A DNA stretch of 64,000 nucleotides, taken from contig OZ035998.1 of assembly GCA_964035015.1 (NCBI GenBank), positions 41,403,531 to 41,467,530 on the forward strand. The letters run 5' to 3'. The position numbers and the translations under genes are program-made. Origin of the DNA: Corallium rubrum. Lineage: Eukaryota; Cnidaria; Anthozoa; Scleralcyonacea; Coralliidae. Position 1 is the stretch's first letter. Every line of letters starts with the position of its first letter. Below are positions 1-25,915 of this stretch, one piece after another. Below the pieces are notes generated by a model. The model was not told the DNA's origin. It saw only the letters and a list, made by a program, of their open reading frames with translations, and made no database searches.

Positions 1-2059
1 TGTATAGCTGTGTATAGCTACGTAAAGCTGTGTATAGCTACGTATAGCTACGTATAGCTGTGTATAGCTGTGTATAGCTACGTATAGCTGCGTATAGCTA
101 CGTATAGCGGTGTATAGCTACGTATAGCTACGTATAGCTGTGTATAGCTGTGTATAGCTACGTATAGCTGTGTATAGCTACGTATAGCTACGTATAGCTG
201 TGTATAGCTGTGTATAGCTACGTATAGCTGTGTATAGCTGTGTATAGCTGTGTATAGCTGTGTATAGCTGCGTATAGCTGTGTATAGCTGTGTATAGCTA
301 CGTATAGCTGTGTATAGCTGTGTATAGCTACGTATAGCTGTGTATAGCTACGTATAGCTACGTATAGCTGTGTATAGCTGTGTATAGCTACGTATAGCTG
401 TGTATAGCTACGTATAGCTACGTATAGCTACGTATAGCTGTGTATAGCTACGTATAGCTGTGTATAGCTACGTATAGCTGCGTATAGCTACGTATAGCTA
501 CGTATAGCTGTGTATAGCTGTGTATAGCTACGTATAGCTGTGTATAGCTGTGTATAGCTACGTATAGCTGTGTATAGCTGTGTATAGCTGTGTATAGCTG
601 TGTATAGCTGTGTATAGCTGTGTATAGCTACGTATAGCTGTGTATAGCTACGTATAGCTACGTATAGCTGTGTATAGCTGTGTATTGCTACGTATAGCTG
701 CGTATAGCTACGTATAGCGGTGTATAGCTACGTATAGCTACGTATAGCTGTGTATAGCTGTGTATAGCTACGTATAGCTGTGTATAGCTGTGTATAGCTA
801 CGTATAGCTGTGTATAGCTGTGTATAGCTGTGTATAGCTGTGTATAGCTGTGTTTAGCTGCGTATAGCGGTGTATAGCTGTGTATAGCTGTGTATAGCTA
901 CGTATAGCTGTGTATAGCTGTGTATAGCTACGTATAGCTGTGTATAGCTACGTATAGCTACGTATAGCTGTGTATAGCTACGTATAGCTGTGTATAGCTA
1001 CGTATAGCTACGTATAGCTGTGTATAGCTACGTATAGCTACGTATAGCTGTGTATAGCTACGTATAGCTGTGTATAGCTGTGTATAGCTACGTATAGCTG
1101 TGTATAGCTGTGTATAGCTACGTATAGCTGTGTATAGCTGTGTATAGCTGTGTATAGCTGTGTATAGCTGCGTATAGCTGTGTATAGCTGCGTATAGCTG
1201 TGTATAGCTACGTATAGCTGTGTATAGCTACGTATAGCTGTGTATGGCTACGTATAGCTACGTATGGCTGTGTATAGCTACGTACAGCTGTGTATAGCTG
1301 TGTATAGCTAGGTATAGCTGTGTATAGCTGTGTATAGCTACGTATAGCTGTGTATAGCTGTGTATAGCTGTGTATAGCTGTGTATAGCTACGTATAGCTG
1401 TGTATAGCTGTGTATAGCTGTGTATAGCTGTGTATAGCTGTGTATAGCTACGTATAGCTGTGTATAGCTACGTATAGCTACGTATAGCTGTGTATAGCTA
1501 CGTACAGCTGTGTACAGCTGTGTATAGCTGTGTATAGCTAGGTATAGCTGTGTATAGCTGTGTATAGCTACGTATAGCTGTGTATAGCTGTGTATAGCTG
1601 TGTATAGCTGTGTATAGCTACGTATAGCTGTGTATAGCTGTGTATAGCTGCGTATAGCTGTGTATAGCTGTGTATAGCTACGTATAGCTGTGTATAGCTG
1701 TGTATAGCTACGTATAGCTGTGTGTAGCTACGTATAGCTACGTATAGCTGTGTATAGCTGTGTATAGCTACGTACAGCTGTGTACAGCTGTGTATAGCTG
1801 TGTATAGCTAGGTATAGCTGTGTATAGCTGTGTATAGCTACGTATAGCTGTGTATAGCTGTGTATAGCTGTGTATAGCTGTGTATAGCTACGTACAGCTG
1901 TGTACAGCTGTGTATAGCTGTGTATAGCTGTGTATAGCTGTGTATAGCTGTGTATAGCTACGTACAGCTGTGTACAGCTGTGTATAGCTGTGTATAGCTG
2001 TGTATAGCTAGGTATAGCTGTGTATAGCTGTGTATAGCTGTGTAGAGCTAGGTATAGCT

Positions 2060-2061
<2 letters not shown>
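1..2061. repeat. 10-bp satellite array
   Basis: About 206 head-to-tail copies of a 10-bp unit with core GTATAGCT followed by a variable dinucleotide, mostly GT or AC, less often GC, GG or AG. The array starts at base 1, so it continues beyond the window. Copies are nearly identical apart from the variable dinucleotide and rare changes (GTACAGCT, GTATGGCT). From about 1270 onward a longer repeating pattern appears. There is no coding potential. The core contains the palindrome AGCT, and the AC variant also creates TACGTA. Confidence 0.97.

Positions 2062-2112
<51 letters not shown>
2062..2112. repeat. (TA)n microsatellite
   Basis: Pure TA dinucleotide run of about 48 bp that directly ends the 10-bp satellite. 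Confidence 0.95.
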
Positions 2113-2114
<2 letters not shown>

Positions 2115-3130
2115 GATTACATGACGTTTTTCCTATTGGTGCGCGAAACACAAAGTAATAACCCACCCAGGGTACTCCACACAGTCTTTCCATGACGACT
2201 AACACTGATGGCAAGTCCAGGACATCCTTTCTCTTCCTTAACTCTTCTAATCAAAGATCTTGCCTGTTTTAATAACAGCAAATTGTGTGGCACATCATGA
2301 ACTGGAACATGGCTAGATTCACCATCCTATGTATATACAAAACGAAATATAAATACAAAAATAGAAATTATTTCAATTAACGTAATTTACATGTATACAA
2401 TCATGTAATTTCTTAAATCAATACAGTAAACCATCAAAAACAGCCTTTTTAACCCACTGCTATCAAGTAAAATCATCCGGGGTTAAACAGGAATAAAACA
2501 AATAAAGGAGGTTTTTGATGGACTCTTGGAATGGGATAACTCTATCCAGGCTGTGGGAGGGGGGATTTGATGCTATGCACTTGACCATACCAATGAACAT
2601 GTTGCCATGGCAATTCAGGGGTTGAATGATCATTTTCACGTTTTTGAATAAGTGAATAACTGGACAATTTTTTCTCTTAAAATGCGTATATTCAAATATT
2701 TATTAAGAAAACTTGTAAATAATAAAATATTAACTCTCTGCATGATGCAAATTAACTAGTAAAAATAGGCGAGTTTCAGGGTGTTGCGTGTGCATCAATT
2801 GTCAAAAAACTGGCAAGCTCCACTCAAAGTAAACATACTGTTTAAAATAAACAAAGTATAGATACAGTTTCTGGATGTTTAACACTGTTATTCTGTTATT
2901 GTTGGCTCGCTAGCAAGTCTGTTTGCCATATATTGCTTACTTTGTGGAGAGCCCACCAAGAGCTCGCCAATTCCTTTGCAAAATCAGTGTGCACGCAATG
3001 CCCTGAAATTCACCAATTAACAAAAACAATGAGATGCTTATGATGTCATAATGCCAAACAAAGTTTGACTATTTTATGTCTGATCAGTGAAAGTATTAAA
3101 ACAAAATTACTACAAACTGATTGGTTGAGA
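2113..3130. other. AT-rich intergenic DNA, no gene seen
   Basis: No exon-like open frame with convincing splice sites was recognised. A degenerate copy of the dispersed short repeat (AAAATCATCCGG near 2470) is present. Confidence 0.5.
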
Positions 3131-3590
3131 GGAGTACAATTATTTTATTAATTGTACTGCAGCAGTACAATTAATAAATATAGAGAAGGCCGCCCCTCAG
3201 GGAACAATGTTGACAATAAAATTCAAAATTGCAGCCAATTCTGCAACAGAACATTTTCACATTTCCAGGAACTTGTGGTACACTATGAACTAAAAATTCC
3301 ATGTAAATATTTGGAAATGAGTACAGAGAACACCCAGAGTGAAAATGTTTCTTGTCAAGTAATGAAACAAGATGTTTTTAGAGGTGTGAGTGAGTACAAA
3401 GCATATGTGTCATAATTTTGTCATGCATATGATAAATGAGTAATCATATGATTTTGCTTGACCATGATATTTGAAAATTATGCCAAATTGCACTCGCCAA
3501 ACGGCTCATGGAATTTTGGCAAATATTTCAAATATCACTTGTAGTGTAAATCCTTAATTGTACTCGCTATCATATGATTACCTATACTAA
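3131..3590 (+). repeat. Dispersed repeat, copy 1 (inverted relative to 9412-9702)
   Basis: Begins with a local palindrome (TTAATTGTACTG / CAGTACAATTAA) and ends near TCGCTATCATATGATTACC. The same sequence recurs in reverse orientation at 9412-9702, where roughly 150-180 bp of the interior is missing. The short open frame at 3152-3415 lies inside this repeat and is not considered a gene. Confidence 0.75.
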
Positions 3591-4243
3591 CGTGTTAACC
3601 TCAAAAACCTTTTTTAGCTATTTCAAATCATGGCATAATTTCTAGTGTTTCTGCAAAAACAAAATTTAATTGCTTAAAAAACTCTGATTTTTCTGAGAAA
3701 ATAATTCATTTCGAGGAGGCTGGAACAAGTATATTTTGTGACATCACACAAGGTACTCATCTAGTGCCTTCATGCTAATTTCATTATCTAGATATTATAT
3801 TAGTGCGGTTTGCTGTATTGTGGGAAAGCTTGTGAAAACAAGGTGTTTAATTGAGTTGTTACCAATTGCATAAAGTAAGTCTAGAATAAAAAAAAATTAT
3901 CAAAGCCACACGGTTATATTTTGTTGCTTGTTTTGTTAAATTAATAAGATTCAGCTTTTCCCCCAAAAATGTTATGCATTGTATTTCTTGCAATTTCAGT
4001 ATTCTCCCATCATGAAATACAATGACAGCTAGAAATATTGTCAAAGAATGCTGAGAGCATAAAATCAAGCAGTTGACCAGTAAAAAGTCAAAGGAACAAA
4101 GTTCTTTATATGTGACATTGAACACTGGACCTTCCCACTATTACACCCCCAAGAACATTTTTTGAATTGTTTGGTTTCTGACCAGATTGTAAAGTTTGTC
4201 TTCATGGGGAAGATCTTCCACATGCATTTTTTTCAAATTTAAA

Positions 4244-4335
4244 CTGCATCTGCGCAAAATGGGTTAAATATATCTGCATCCATGCAAAATGAGTTAAATA
4301 TATCTGCATCCACACAAAATGAGTTAAATATATGC
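4244..4335. repeat. 30-bp tandem repeat, three copies
   Basis: Three adjacent 30-bp copies beginning CTGCATC (at 4244, 4274 and 4304) and ending GTTAAATATAT, with a few substitutions. Confidence 0.8.
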
Positions 4336-5107
4336 TATCCCCATCCGCACAATATTTGCAAATATATCTTGAGTCATTCGCTCATGCATATCAGACATTA
4401 GTGATTTGAAGGCTATTATACATTTGTGTTATCTGCCAAATCAAAGACACGTGTGATTCGCACGTCGGACGCATCACATCTGCCATTTTGTTGATGACTT
4501 TATGTTGCACCGTGAGTGTAGCCATACGTGTAGTTTTTACCAGCCATCCGCACAGTTTTTACATGCAAACCTGCCCATCCACGTATTACCGATGATTATT
4601 CCTTTGATCCATATTACCCAGGGTCAGGTGCACTCTGTGCATACCTCACACCGAAGATACGCAAGGCCTACAGAATGCCACGCCAAGACCCAAGACCTTC
4701 AAAATGCTACACCAAGATCTTCAAAATCAAAAATGCCATGCATACACCATTAAAGATGATGGGAGTGCATTGGAAACAGCTCCCCATAGCAATTTCTGCA
4801 ATGAAATGACATTGTGTGGACTGATTGCAAATGCAAAATTTCCCAAATTTGCACCAGAAAATTTGGATTTTCTTTATGTAAATGTAATTGTATACTAAGA
4901 AACATAATACTCATTTACTCTTTATGAATTTGGTAGATTCATGGGTCTGGAAGGCACAGGAAAAATACACCAAACACTTACACAACCATACACCAGTACA
5001 CCGCAAACACTACAATTTACACCAGTATGCCGAGCTCTCCAGAGGTCCACGCCGAAGATCTTCAGCGTGACCCATTTAAAACGCACCCTGGCCGTATCAC
5101 CGCACAC

Positions 5108-5350
5108 TTAGCAAACTTTACAATCTGGGTTTCTGAAAGGACTGTGCAGAATTCTTGGGCATTTCTTATGTAATTTGTATGACAGCACCTTTATTTCAAG
5201 CTGTTGTTCATTGACTTGACTAGTTTCACAAAAGGCTTGATCAACCAAAACTGTCCTTTGCCCTCTTTGCTTTGCCAAACCAGTGTAACTGTAAGTTATC
5301 GCAACTCCAAGCACTGCAGAACCTCCTCCAAAAAATGCAGCCAACAATCG
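5108..5350 (-). other. Open frame with a hydrophobic segment, unrecognised
   Basis: A minus-strand open frame of about 80 codons encodes a Gly/Ala-rich hydrophobic stretch (residues LLAAFFGGGSAVLGVAITY) followed by a polar, Cys-containing tail and a stop. No good ATG is present: the frame begins at TTG codons just after an in-frame stop. It lies upstream of KANSL2 on the opposite strand. It could be a terminal exon or pseudogene fragment, or chance. No family was recognised. Confidence 0.2.
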
Positions 5351-5619
5351 ACCAGTGCATTATAAATTCAAATTGCAATAAAAAGTTCACTAAATTTTAA
5401 CTGGTCTTTGTGCTTTTCACTTCAAATACAAACTCTTGAAGTCTTGACAAAGTAAAATACTGTATAGTCCATTCAAATTGATTCAATTCACCACCATTTT
5501 ATTCATTGTAAAGAATGTGCAAGATTCGAACTTTTTGACCTCACACAGCATGAAGTATTTATTTATGACCACTGCCCACAACCACTGACCCCGGCAACAT
5601 GCATGAGAAAAAACGGGAA

Positions 5620-20551
<14,932 letters not shown>

Positions 20552-20567
20552 GTAAGTGGAAAGCATA

Positions 20568-20682
20568 AGTGTAATAGATAAAGCATCCGCAGCCGATCTG
20601 TATCAGATTTACTACAGCTCGCTTGCAGCTCGCCTTGTAAATCAGATACACATCGCTAATCATGCTTTATCTATTATAAAAT
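20568..20682. mobile_element. Palindromic MITE after exon 7
   Basis: Inverted arms TAATAGATAAAGCAT...GATCTGTATCAGATTTAC and their complement, about 115 bp in total, starting 17 bp after the exon 7 donor. Confidence 0.75.
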
Positions 20683-20984
20683 TGTCCTCATGTTTGTATT
20701 TTTTCTTCGTTTATTATACACCTTCCGCAAATTAGCATTAAAAATAGCAAATTCGATTTTATTATTCCTTTTGCATTTGATTGGCTTATATTATTGACAC
20801 ACGATTGTTCCATATTCTTAGGTTTCAATCACGTGACTTTTTGTTTGAGATTTCATTTCTGATTTCCAGATGGTGGTCAGGCAAAATAAAATTAGATCGA
20901 TTTGTACAACCTAGCGCAACGCAAGTGTACGGCATTTTCTAACACGAACGTAAACAATCAAGGTCATGTAAATATTTTGGAGTA

Positions 20985-21350
20985 ATAATCGACTTTTTCA
21001 CCAATAACGCGCCATCTTGAATTCGCAATGCATTGTGGTCTATCCAGGGTTACAAGCTCAATTAAATTAAAAAGGTGATTGCTTAGTGTTGAGACACAAT
21101 GAGGTAAATTTATCTTTATAAATACTTTCGTAGCAACAATGTCTAAATATGAACATTGTAATATTAGTAAAAGTAATAGTACTTAATTGGACGTATAAGG
21201 ATACATTTGTCATGAATCTATCCTTGTATATACGTCCGAAATTTGTTGCTTTTACCAATGTCACAATAATTATACTTAGACAGACCCTGGATAGATCACA
21301 ATGCATTGCGAATTCAAGATGGTGACGCTATTGGTGAAAAGGTCAAATTG
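20985..21350. mobile_element. Foldback MITE
   Basis: Inverted arms of about 60 bp: GACTTTTTCACCAATAACGC and GAATTCGCAATGCATTGTGG on the left, and their near complement on the right. Interior of about 240 bp without a supported gene. Confidence 0.8.
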
Positions 21351-21598
21351 ATCTTCCCTTTTGCTATTGACAACCATCGGGATAGATAAAAACGGGAGTG
21401 ACGTCAGGTGAAAGTAAAGAATACTTGGAACACATTTACACACTTGCACTTATTCCCTTCATGGAGATTCTAAACAATGAAAGTTTGATCAATATCTCGC
21501 TCTGTTGGTTGAACGAACGTTGGATCTTTGAAATTGTCCTCCAGATGGGCCATTTTGATGTTATGTGCAAGACGTGTGTACTAACTTATTTGGGACCT

Positions 21599-21809
21599 TA
21601 ACTCTTTCTTGTCCGAATTGGTCTTTAGTATTTTATTCTGGCTAACGCCAGACGATTTTATTCACCTCTGGGGAAGCCCCCGGACAGGAATGAGTTATAA
21701 ACTATCTCTTTAACTCTTTCTTGTCCGAATTGGTCTTTAGTATTTTATTCTGGCTAACGCCAGACGATTTTATTCACCTCTGGGGAAGCCCCCGGACAGG
21801 AATGAGTTA
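21599..21809. repeat. Tandem duplication of a dispersed short repeat
   Basis: A unit of about 100 bp (TTAACTCTTTCTTGTCCGAA through GGCTAACGCCAGACGATTTT to GGACAGGAATGAGTTA) occurs twice in tandem. Diverged single copies of the GCTAACGCCAGACGATTTTA core lie at about 10330, 10905-10960 (reverse), 20215 and 57665 (reverse). Confidence 0.85.
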
Positions 21810-21837
21810 AGCAAGCTAGGACGACGACAGCAATTAA

Positions 21838-21969
21838 GACTATGTGCACACCGTAACGTTTCCGAGCGTTTTCGTATTGTTTCAAGTAATGAGCTGATTG
21901 TTCTCGATTCCCTTGAGAACAGTACTGAATACGAAAACGCTCGGAAACGTTACCGTGTGCACATTGTCT
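21838..21969. mobile_element. Palindromic MITE
   Basis: Arms of about 42 bp (GTAACGTTTCCGAGCGTTTT core) around a spacer of about 45 bp. Nearly perfect complementarity. Confidence 0.8.
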
Positions 21970-22579
21970 AAGTTTCTACATTTAAAAGAAACCATGGATC
22001 AGGACATCGTATATTGTATGCTTTATGTAAGTAAACCAACAACAACGTTTACTGTTCCTTGCCACAACGTTGTCTTGAAAACGTGAAAACGCTTCAGTTG
22101 CCGTTGTATGTGCAACGAGGACGGTGATGGGATTACTCTTGGGACTGCAAATTATTCAACGCTTTGTTTTGGTTGAAAAATACTATTGTACTTGGGTCGT
22201 CGTTGTGACGTTCGCGTTGCGCTTGAGGGGCCGCATGACTCTTCTGCAATGAAATCATTTTTTAAATTTAATTTACCGAGAAAAGAAACTTCTAGAGTTA
22301 GAAATCAAATTCATTAGTATGCGATAAACGGTGTGATGAGGGGTTATTGATTGCACTCTTTTTTATTCCAAAGAGTGTGATATGATAACCATTTATCACA
22401 CTGTATACCCACTAATCAGTTGAACAAAGTATTTAACGCGTCTGTTAGAACAATAAATGTGAGTGTGTCATAGATAAATAAAGCTAACAAAAAAATTCCC
22501 AACGCATCCAGGTAAATAATTCATATTGTTATATACCAAAGACTTTCGTTTGCCAATAATGAAATCCTATTGGTCAAAT

Positions 22580-22725
22580 CATGGTCACGTGTTCAACAAA
22601 CTCAATGTTTCTTTCTGCCGAGGGAAACATTGCACTGTTTCCCTCTGACGTCAACAGTGGAGAGGGAAACAGTGCAATGTTTCCCTCTGACGTCGCTTTA
22701 ATCATGCGTTGTTCACGTGAATACA
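22580..22725. mobile_element. Palindromic MITE (GAGGGAAACA family)
   Basis: CGAGGGAAACATTGCACTGT and its complement surround a 15-bp centre, with outer CACGTG-containing arms. Two TGACGTC motifs lie inside. The repeated EGN-ALFPSDV peptide in the overlapping frame is an artefact of this structure. Confidence 0.65.
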
Positions 22726-23046
22726 CGACGATTGCATCAGATCAAGAACTTTGGACTCTTCAGGCATTTTGAAAACAAGAGTTTGTTTCGAGCTTCTCTG
22801 GTACGAAATAGTCCATTTTCCGAAAGAAAAAATTTCTATACATATCTTCAAAGAAGTTCTGAAAAACACTTGCAGAAATTTAAAGCTGTTCTTAGTGTTG
22901 AGTGTGGTGTATTTGTTTAGTTGAATGACTTGAATTGAAATTACGAAGACAAAGTCAAAGTGTTTTGGTAAGTCTTTTCGCCGTTTGCAAGTTTCAAGGC
23001 AGTTTTGTATTTTGTATTTTAAAAGTCTTTGGTATATAACAAAACG

Positions 23047-23188
23047 CTTGTTGACTTTTGCCTCGAGAAACATCGAGTTTTACGGTCTCTCAGGCTTCAA
23101 TGTCACCCGAGGGCTTTAAAGCCCTCGGGTGACATTGAAGCCTTCGGGTCCGTAAAACTCGATGTTTCCCTCGGCGCCAGTCAACAAG
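23047..23188. mobile_element. Near-perfect 142-bp palindrome (same family)
   Basis: Arms of 71 bp meet at GGGCTTTAAAGCCC (centre 23117). The arms contain GCCTCGAGAAACATCGAG-like and GGCTTCAATGTCACCCGAGG sequence with few mismatches. Confidence 0.9.
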
Positions 23189-23329
23189 TGTATAGTGTAA
23201 CGCTACTTTGGCTTAAAAGTTATACGGACTAGTCTGGAGATCACGTGAGTTCTTACTCCCCCGTCCATCATTCCCAGCCAAGTTATCTTACTATCCTATG
23301 TGGGCCACAGTTTGTTCATTCTCCCCTCA

Positions 23330-24220
23330 ATGTCTACTGTTGTTCCTACTACTGCCATACTATTTCTTCTTCTGTTTAAAAGAATCAAAGAGAAAGAGAA
23401 AGAAAAGAAAAGAAAGGCTGCTTTAGAGGAACGAGCTTCGATGATATCCGCTGCACAGAGTATCGCTGACTCAGCTGTGGCTTCTCTTAAGCCGAAAGAT
23501 GAACCAGGACTTTTAGTCAGCTCATCGCCAATTACTTCCAGCAGCACCAATCAACCGCCAGATCCAACCACCCCTGACACTGCCCAGGAGTACAAACCGA
23601 TGTTTGGTAGTTCCCCCGGTAAACAGCCGCAATCGCCAACAACCAATCTTCAAATAAGAATACGACCTTCGAAGAAACCAGAGATCGTATTCACTGATGT
23701 TACTCCACAGAGACCTCAAGAAACGACCAAACAGTCGATCGAGGGCTGCGCTCTTGGGAGTGATCCACAGGAACCCCAAGAATCGACTAAACAATCGATC
23801 GAGGGCAGCGTTCTTGGTGTTGATGCCCAAGCGCGGCAAGAATCAACCAACCACTCGACCGACGGCGATGTTACTCGACACGCTCAAGAAGTGTCGACTA
23901 AAAACTCGAGTGACTGCAGTACTCTTGATGGTGGTCCACAGGTTGCGACTAAACACTCTGGTGACACTAATCTAGATGTTGCCTGCAAAGAACCTGAGAA
24001 AGAAACTAGCAGAGCTACAAAACCTGGACCAGACGTTGGTCACGTAGTGAAAACACCAACCACAGTTGGGAATACTACTGTTGGAAGTCTTGCGAAGGAA
24101 TGCTCCAATGTAGAGCAAGGAAAGCCATCTACCATAGCTACTCCTAAAGCAAGTGACAGCACTGTAGATAAAGGTAACGAAAGCCGTGCTGATAAAGGAC
24201 AGCTGAAAAGCAACCCATAA
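23330..24220 (+). CDS. Ser/Thr-rich protein with N-terminal hydrophobic segment, unrecognised
   Basis: An uninterrupted 296-codon frame starts at ATG 23330 and stops at TAA 24220. Residues 4-16 (VVPTTAILFLLLF) are hydrophobic and followed by a strongly basic, charged run RIKEKEKEKKRKAALEERAS, compatible with a short signal-anchor. The rest is polar and low-complexity, rich in Ser, Thr, Pro, Gln and Lys. Residues 126-165 contain a 20-residue tandem repeat (PQRPQETTKQSIEG, then PQEPQESTKQSIEG). Decayed copies follow to about residue 215. A possible polyadenylation signal AATAAA is at 24440-24445. Codon use and length argue for a real gene, but no family was recognised and upstream exons cannot be excluded. 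CACAG at 23306-23310 could act as an acceptor. Confidence 0.6.
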   Translation: MSTVVPTTAILFLLLFKRIKEKEKEKKRKAALEERASMISAAQSIADSAVASLKPKDEPGLLVSSSPITSSSTNQPPDPTTPDTAQEYKPMFGSSPGKQPQSPTTNLQIRIRPSKKPEIVFTDVTPQRPQETTKQSIEGCALGSDPQEPQESTKQSIEGSVLGVDAQARQESTNHSTDGDVTRHAQEVSTKNSSDCSTLDGGPQVATKHSGDTNLDVACKEPEKETSRATKPGPDVGHVVKTPTTVGNTTVGSLAKECSNVEQGKPSTIATPKASDSTVDKGNESRADKGQLKSNP

Positions 24221-24229
24221 GATAGTTCT

Positions 24230-24243
24230 AAGGGGGGGGGGGG
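24230..24243. repeat. Poly-G tract
   Basis: Run of about 12 G just after the stop codon of the 23330-24220 ORF. Confidence 0.9.
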
Positions 24244-24760
24244 GATGCTAATACTGACGGCAGTAGCAGCAAACAGTGTCATTAAACGCAAATCCTGTAA
24301 TTTAATATGAGTCTGCACGCAGAGATATCGTGCTCTAAAGAGGCCGAAAATCGCTATTTTGAAAATCATAACCGGGAGAAAACAGAATAGGTCTTGTGAC
24401 GTCCGATCGTTAAATTTCCAAATGAAAGTTGTAAGAGTAAATAAAGTATGAGTTTGGTTGTCTGAACGCGAAAGAAGGAAAATCTTCAAGTTTTTCCGCA
24501 TTTAATCGTAATGAAAGACAACGACTCACTATAAGAGAGGAGGGATGGAGTTTTTTTTGAATTAGTTCGAGGAATACATGGAAAGAGCAAGTGTTCGACG
24601 CCGAAGTCTCGCACTTTTCACCCAGAGCTATAAAGATTTGACTGCTTTTAAGGGGTTGGGGGAAGGGGACGATGAGAGTGGGAGCCGCGAGTCGATAGTA
24701 AAATATACAGTAACGTATACCAACAGTAAAATGAATACTTTGTTTACTCGTTTGACGCCC

Positions 24761-25263
24761 GTTTCAAACGTCGCTCTTTTCATGCGCCGAACCTAATACA
24801 AATAGATTCGACGTTGGAGCGGCTCTGGAGTGGCGTCCATTCAAACGTCGAACTTAGTTCGTCGGTAACTCCTCAAACTATTAAAAACCAGCAAAAACCT
24901 TCCGCATGATCAGTGGCAGCGATAATACATTAAAATAATTTATGCATTAGGTTCGGCACATGAGAAGTTCGATGTTTGAATCAGAGTCGCTCCAACGTCG
25001 CATCAGGTTACGACAGGCCTTGCCACTCCAAATACAATCTGCCGCTCTTAATTGGTTAATTCAAACGTCGCTCTTCTGCCGCACTTTAAGCCGGTTTTCC
25101 ACCAGCCGACTTTTCGCGCGAAGCGATTTTTCTTTTGTCTCATGAGCTCTGAGCTGGAACTAATCAGAAATCTATTGAATTCGAACAAAAGAAAGTCGCT
25201 TCGCGGGAAAAAAAATATTAGTATTAGGTTCGACGCATGAGAAGAACGACGCTTAAAACGAGC
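24761..25263. mobile_element. Probable TIR element
   Basis: Inverted ends of about 40 bp: CGTTTCAAACGTCGCTCTTT and CATGCGCCGAACCTAATA on the left, and the complement, with TATTAGGTTCGACGCATGAG, on the right. Additional inverted copies of ACGTTGGAGCG and AGGTTCGGC are inside. About 500 bp, no supported gene. Confidence 0.65.
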
Positions 25264-25809
25264 CTCAGTGTCACCATTAATAATTCAAGAGAATTTCCCC
25301 TTGGCTCCCTGGTTATAGCATATAATTCTCATTCATGGGAATTTCTATCTTCAAAGTGATTGTACAATAATAAAACTTGTGAGAAACGCCATATTTTTCC
25401 CTTACGCGCCTTGTTAATGAGAATTAAGTTAGTTTATATCACTATCAGATTGGCTTAAACCATGTTAGCTAAGGATCATAAAAACGTGATGGGTTTGGGT
25501 TGAGTTGGAATTAACTGCTAGAAAATTCGTGTTGTCTAAGAATGTTTTCTTCTCAAAAAACCCCCAAAAATCTGCTTTGTCGCAGCATGCGCGCGTGCCG
25601 AATTAGCCATACATGAGATCGCGTGTGGAATGATTAAAAAATTATCACTACTAGTTCATGGTATCGTCAAAGACGTTTGGATGCTTCTAGACGCGTATAC
25701 TAGTGTTTACATCATTACTGTATTTTTAGCATAGCTATTTTAAAAATACTTTCCATGAGGCACTAGCATTGGTAGTACATAAATACATACACGTTCAAGC
25801 GTGTCTATT
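25264..25809. other. Intergenic, no gene seen
   Basis: AT-rich DNA without a supported exon. The possible 3' end of the minus-strand gene lies at its right edge. Confidence 0.4.
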
Positions 25810-25815
25810 TTTATT
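25810..25815 (-). terminator. Candidate polyadenylation signal
   Basis: AATAAA on the minus strand, about 100 bp beyond the stop codon of the 27167-25916 gene. Confidence 0.4.
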
Positions 25816-25915
25816 ACAAGTATTTTAATGGAATCACAATCATCACTGTATGTCTTTAAACAAGCTACTTGGAAAGTATGAAAAGGGAAAACAAACATAA
25901 GAATGCACGAAAGTT

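Noticed and set aside
23697..23975. Overlapping frames in the Ser/Thr-rich ORF
   Set aside because: Shadows of the 23330-24220 frame kept open by its 60-bp internal repeat.
20552..24220. KANSL2 C-terminal exons
   Set aside because: I looked for an acidic C-terminal exon in phase 2 after exon 7. The candidate acceptor at 23310 gives only a hydrophobic out-of-frame reading of the 23330 ORF. None was supported.
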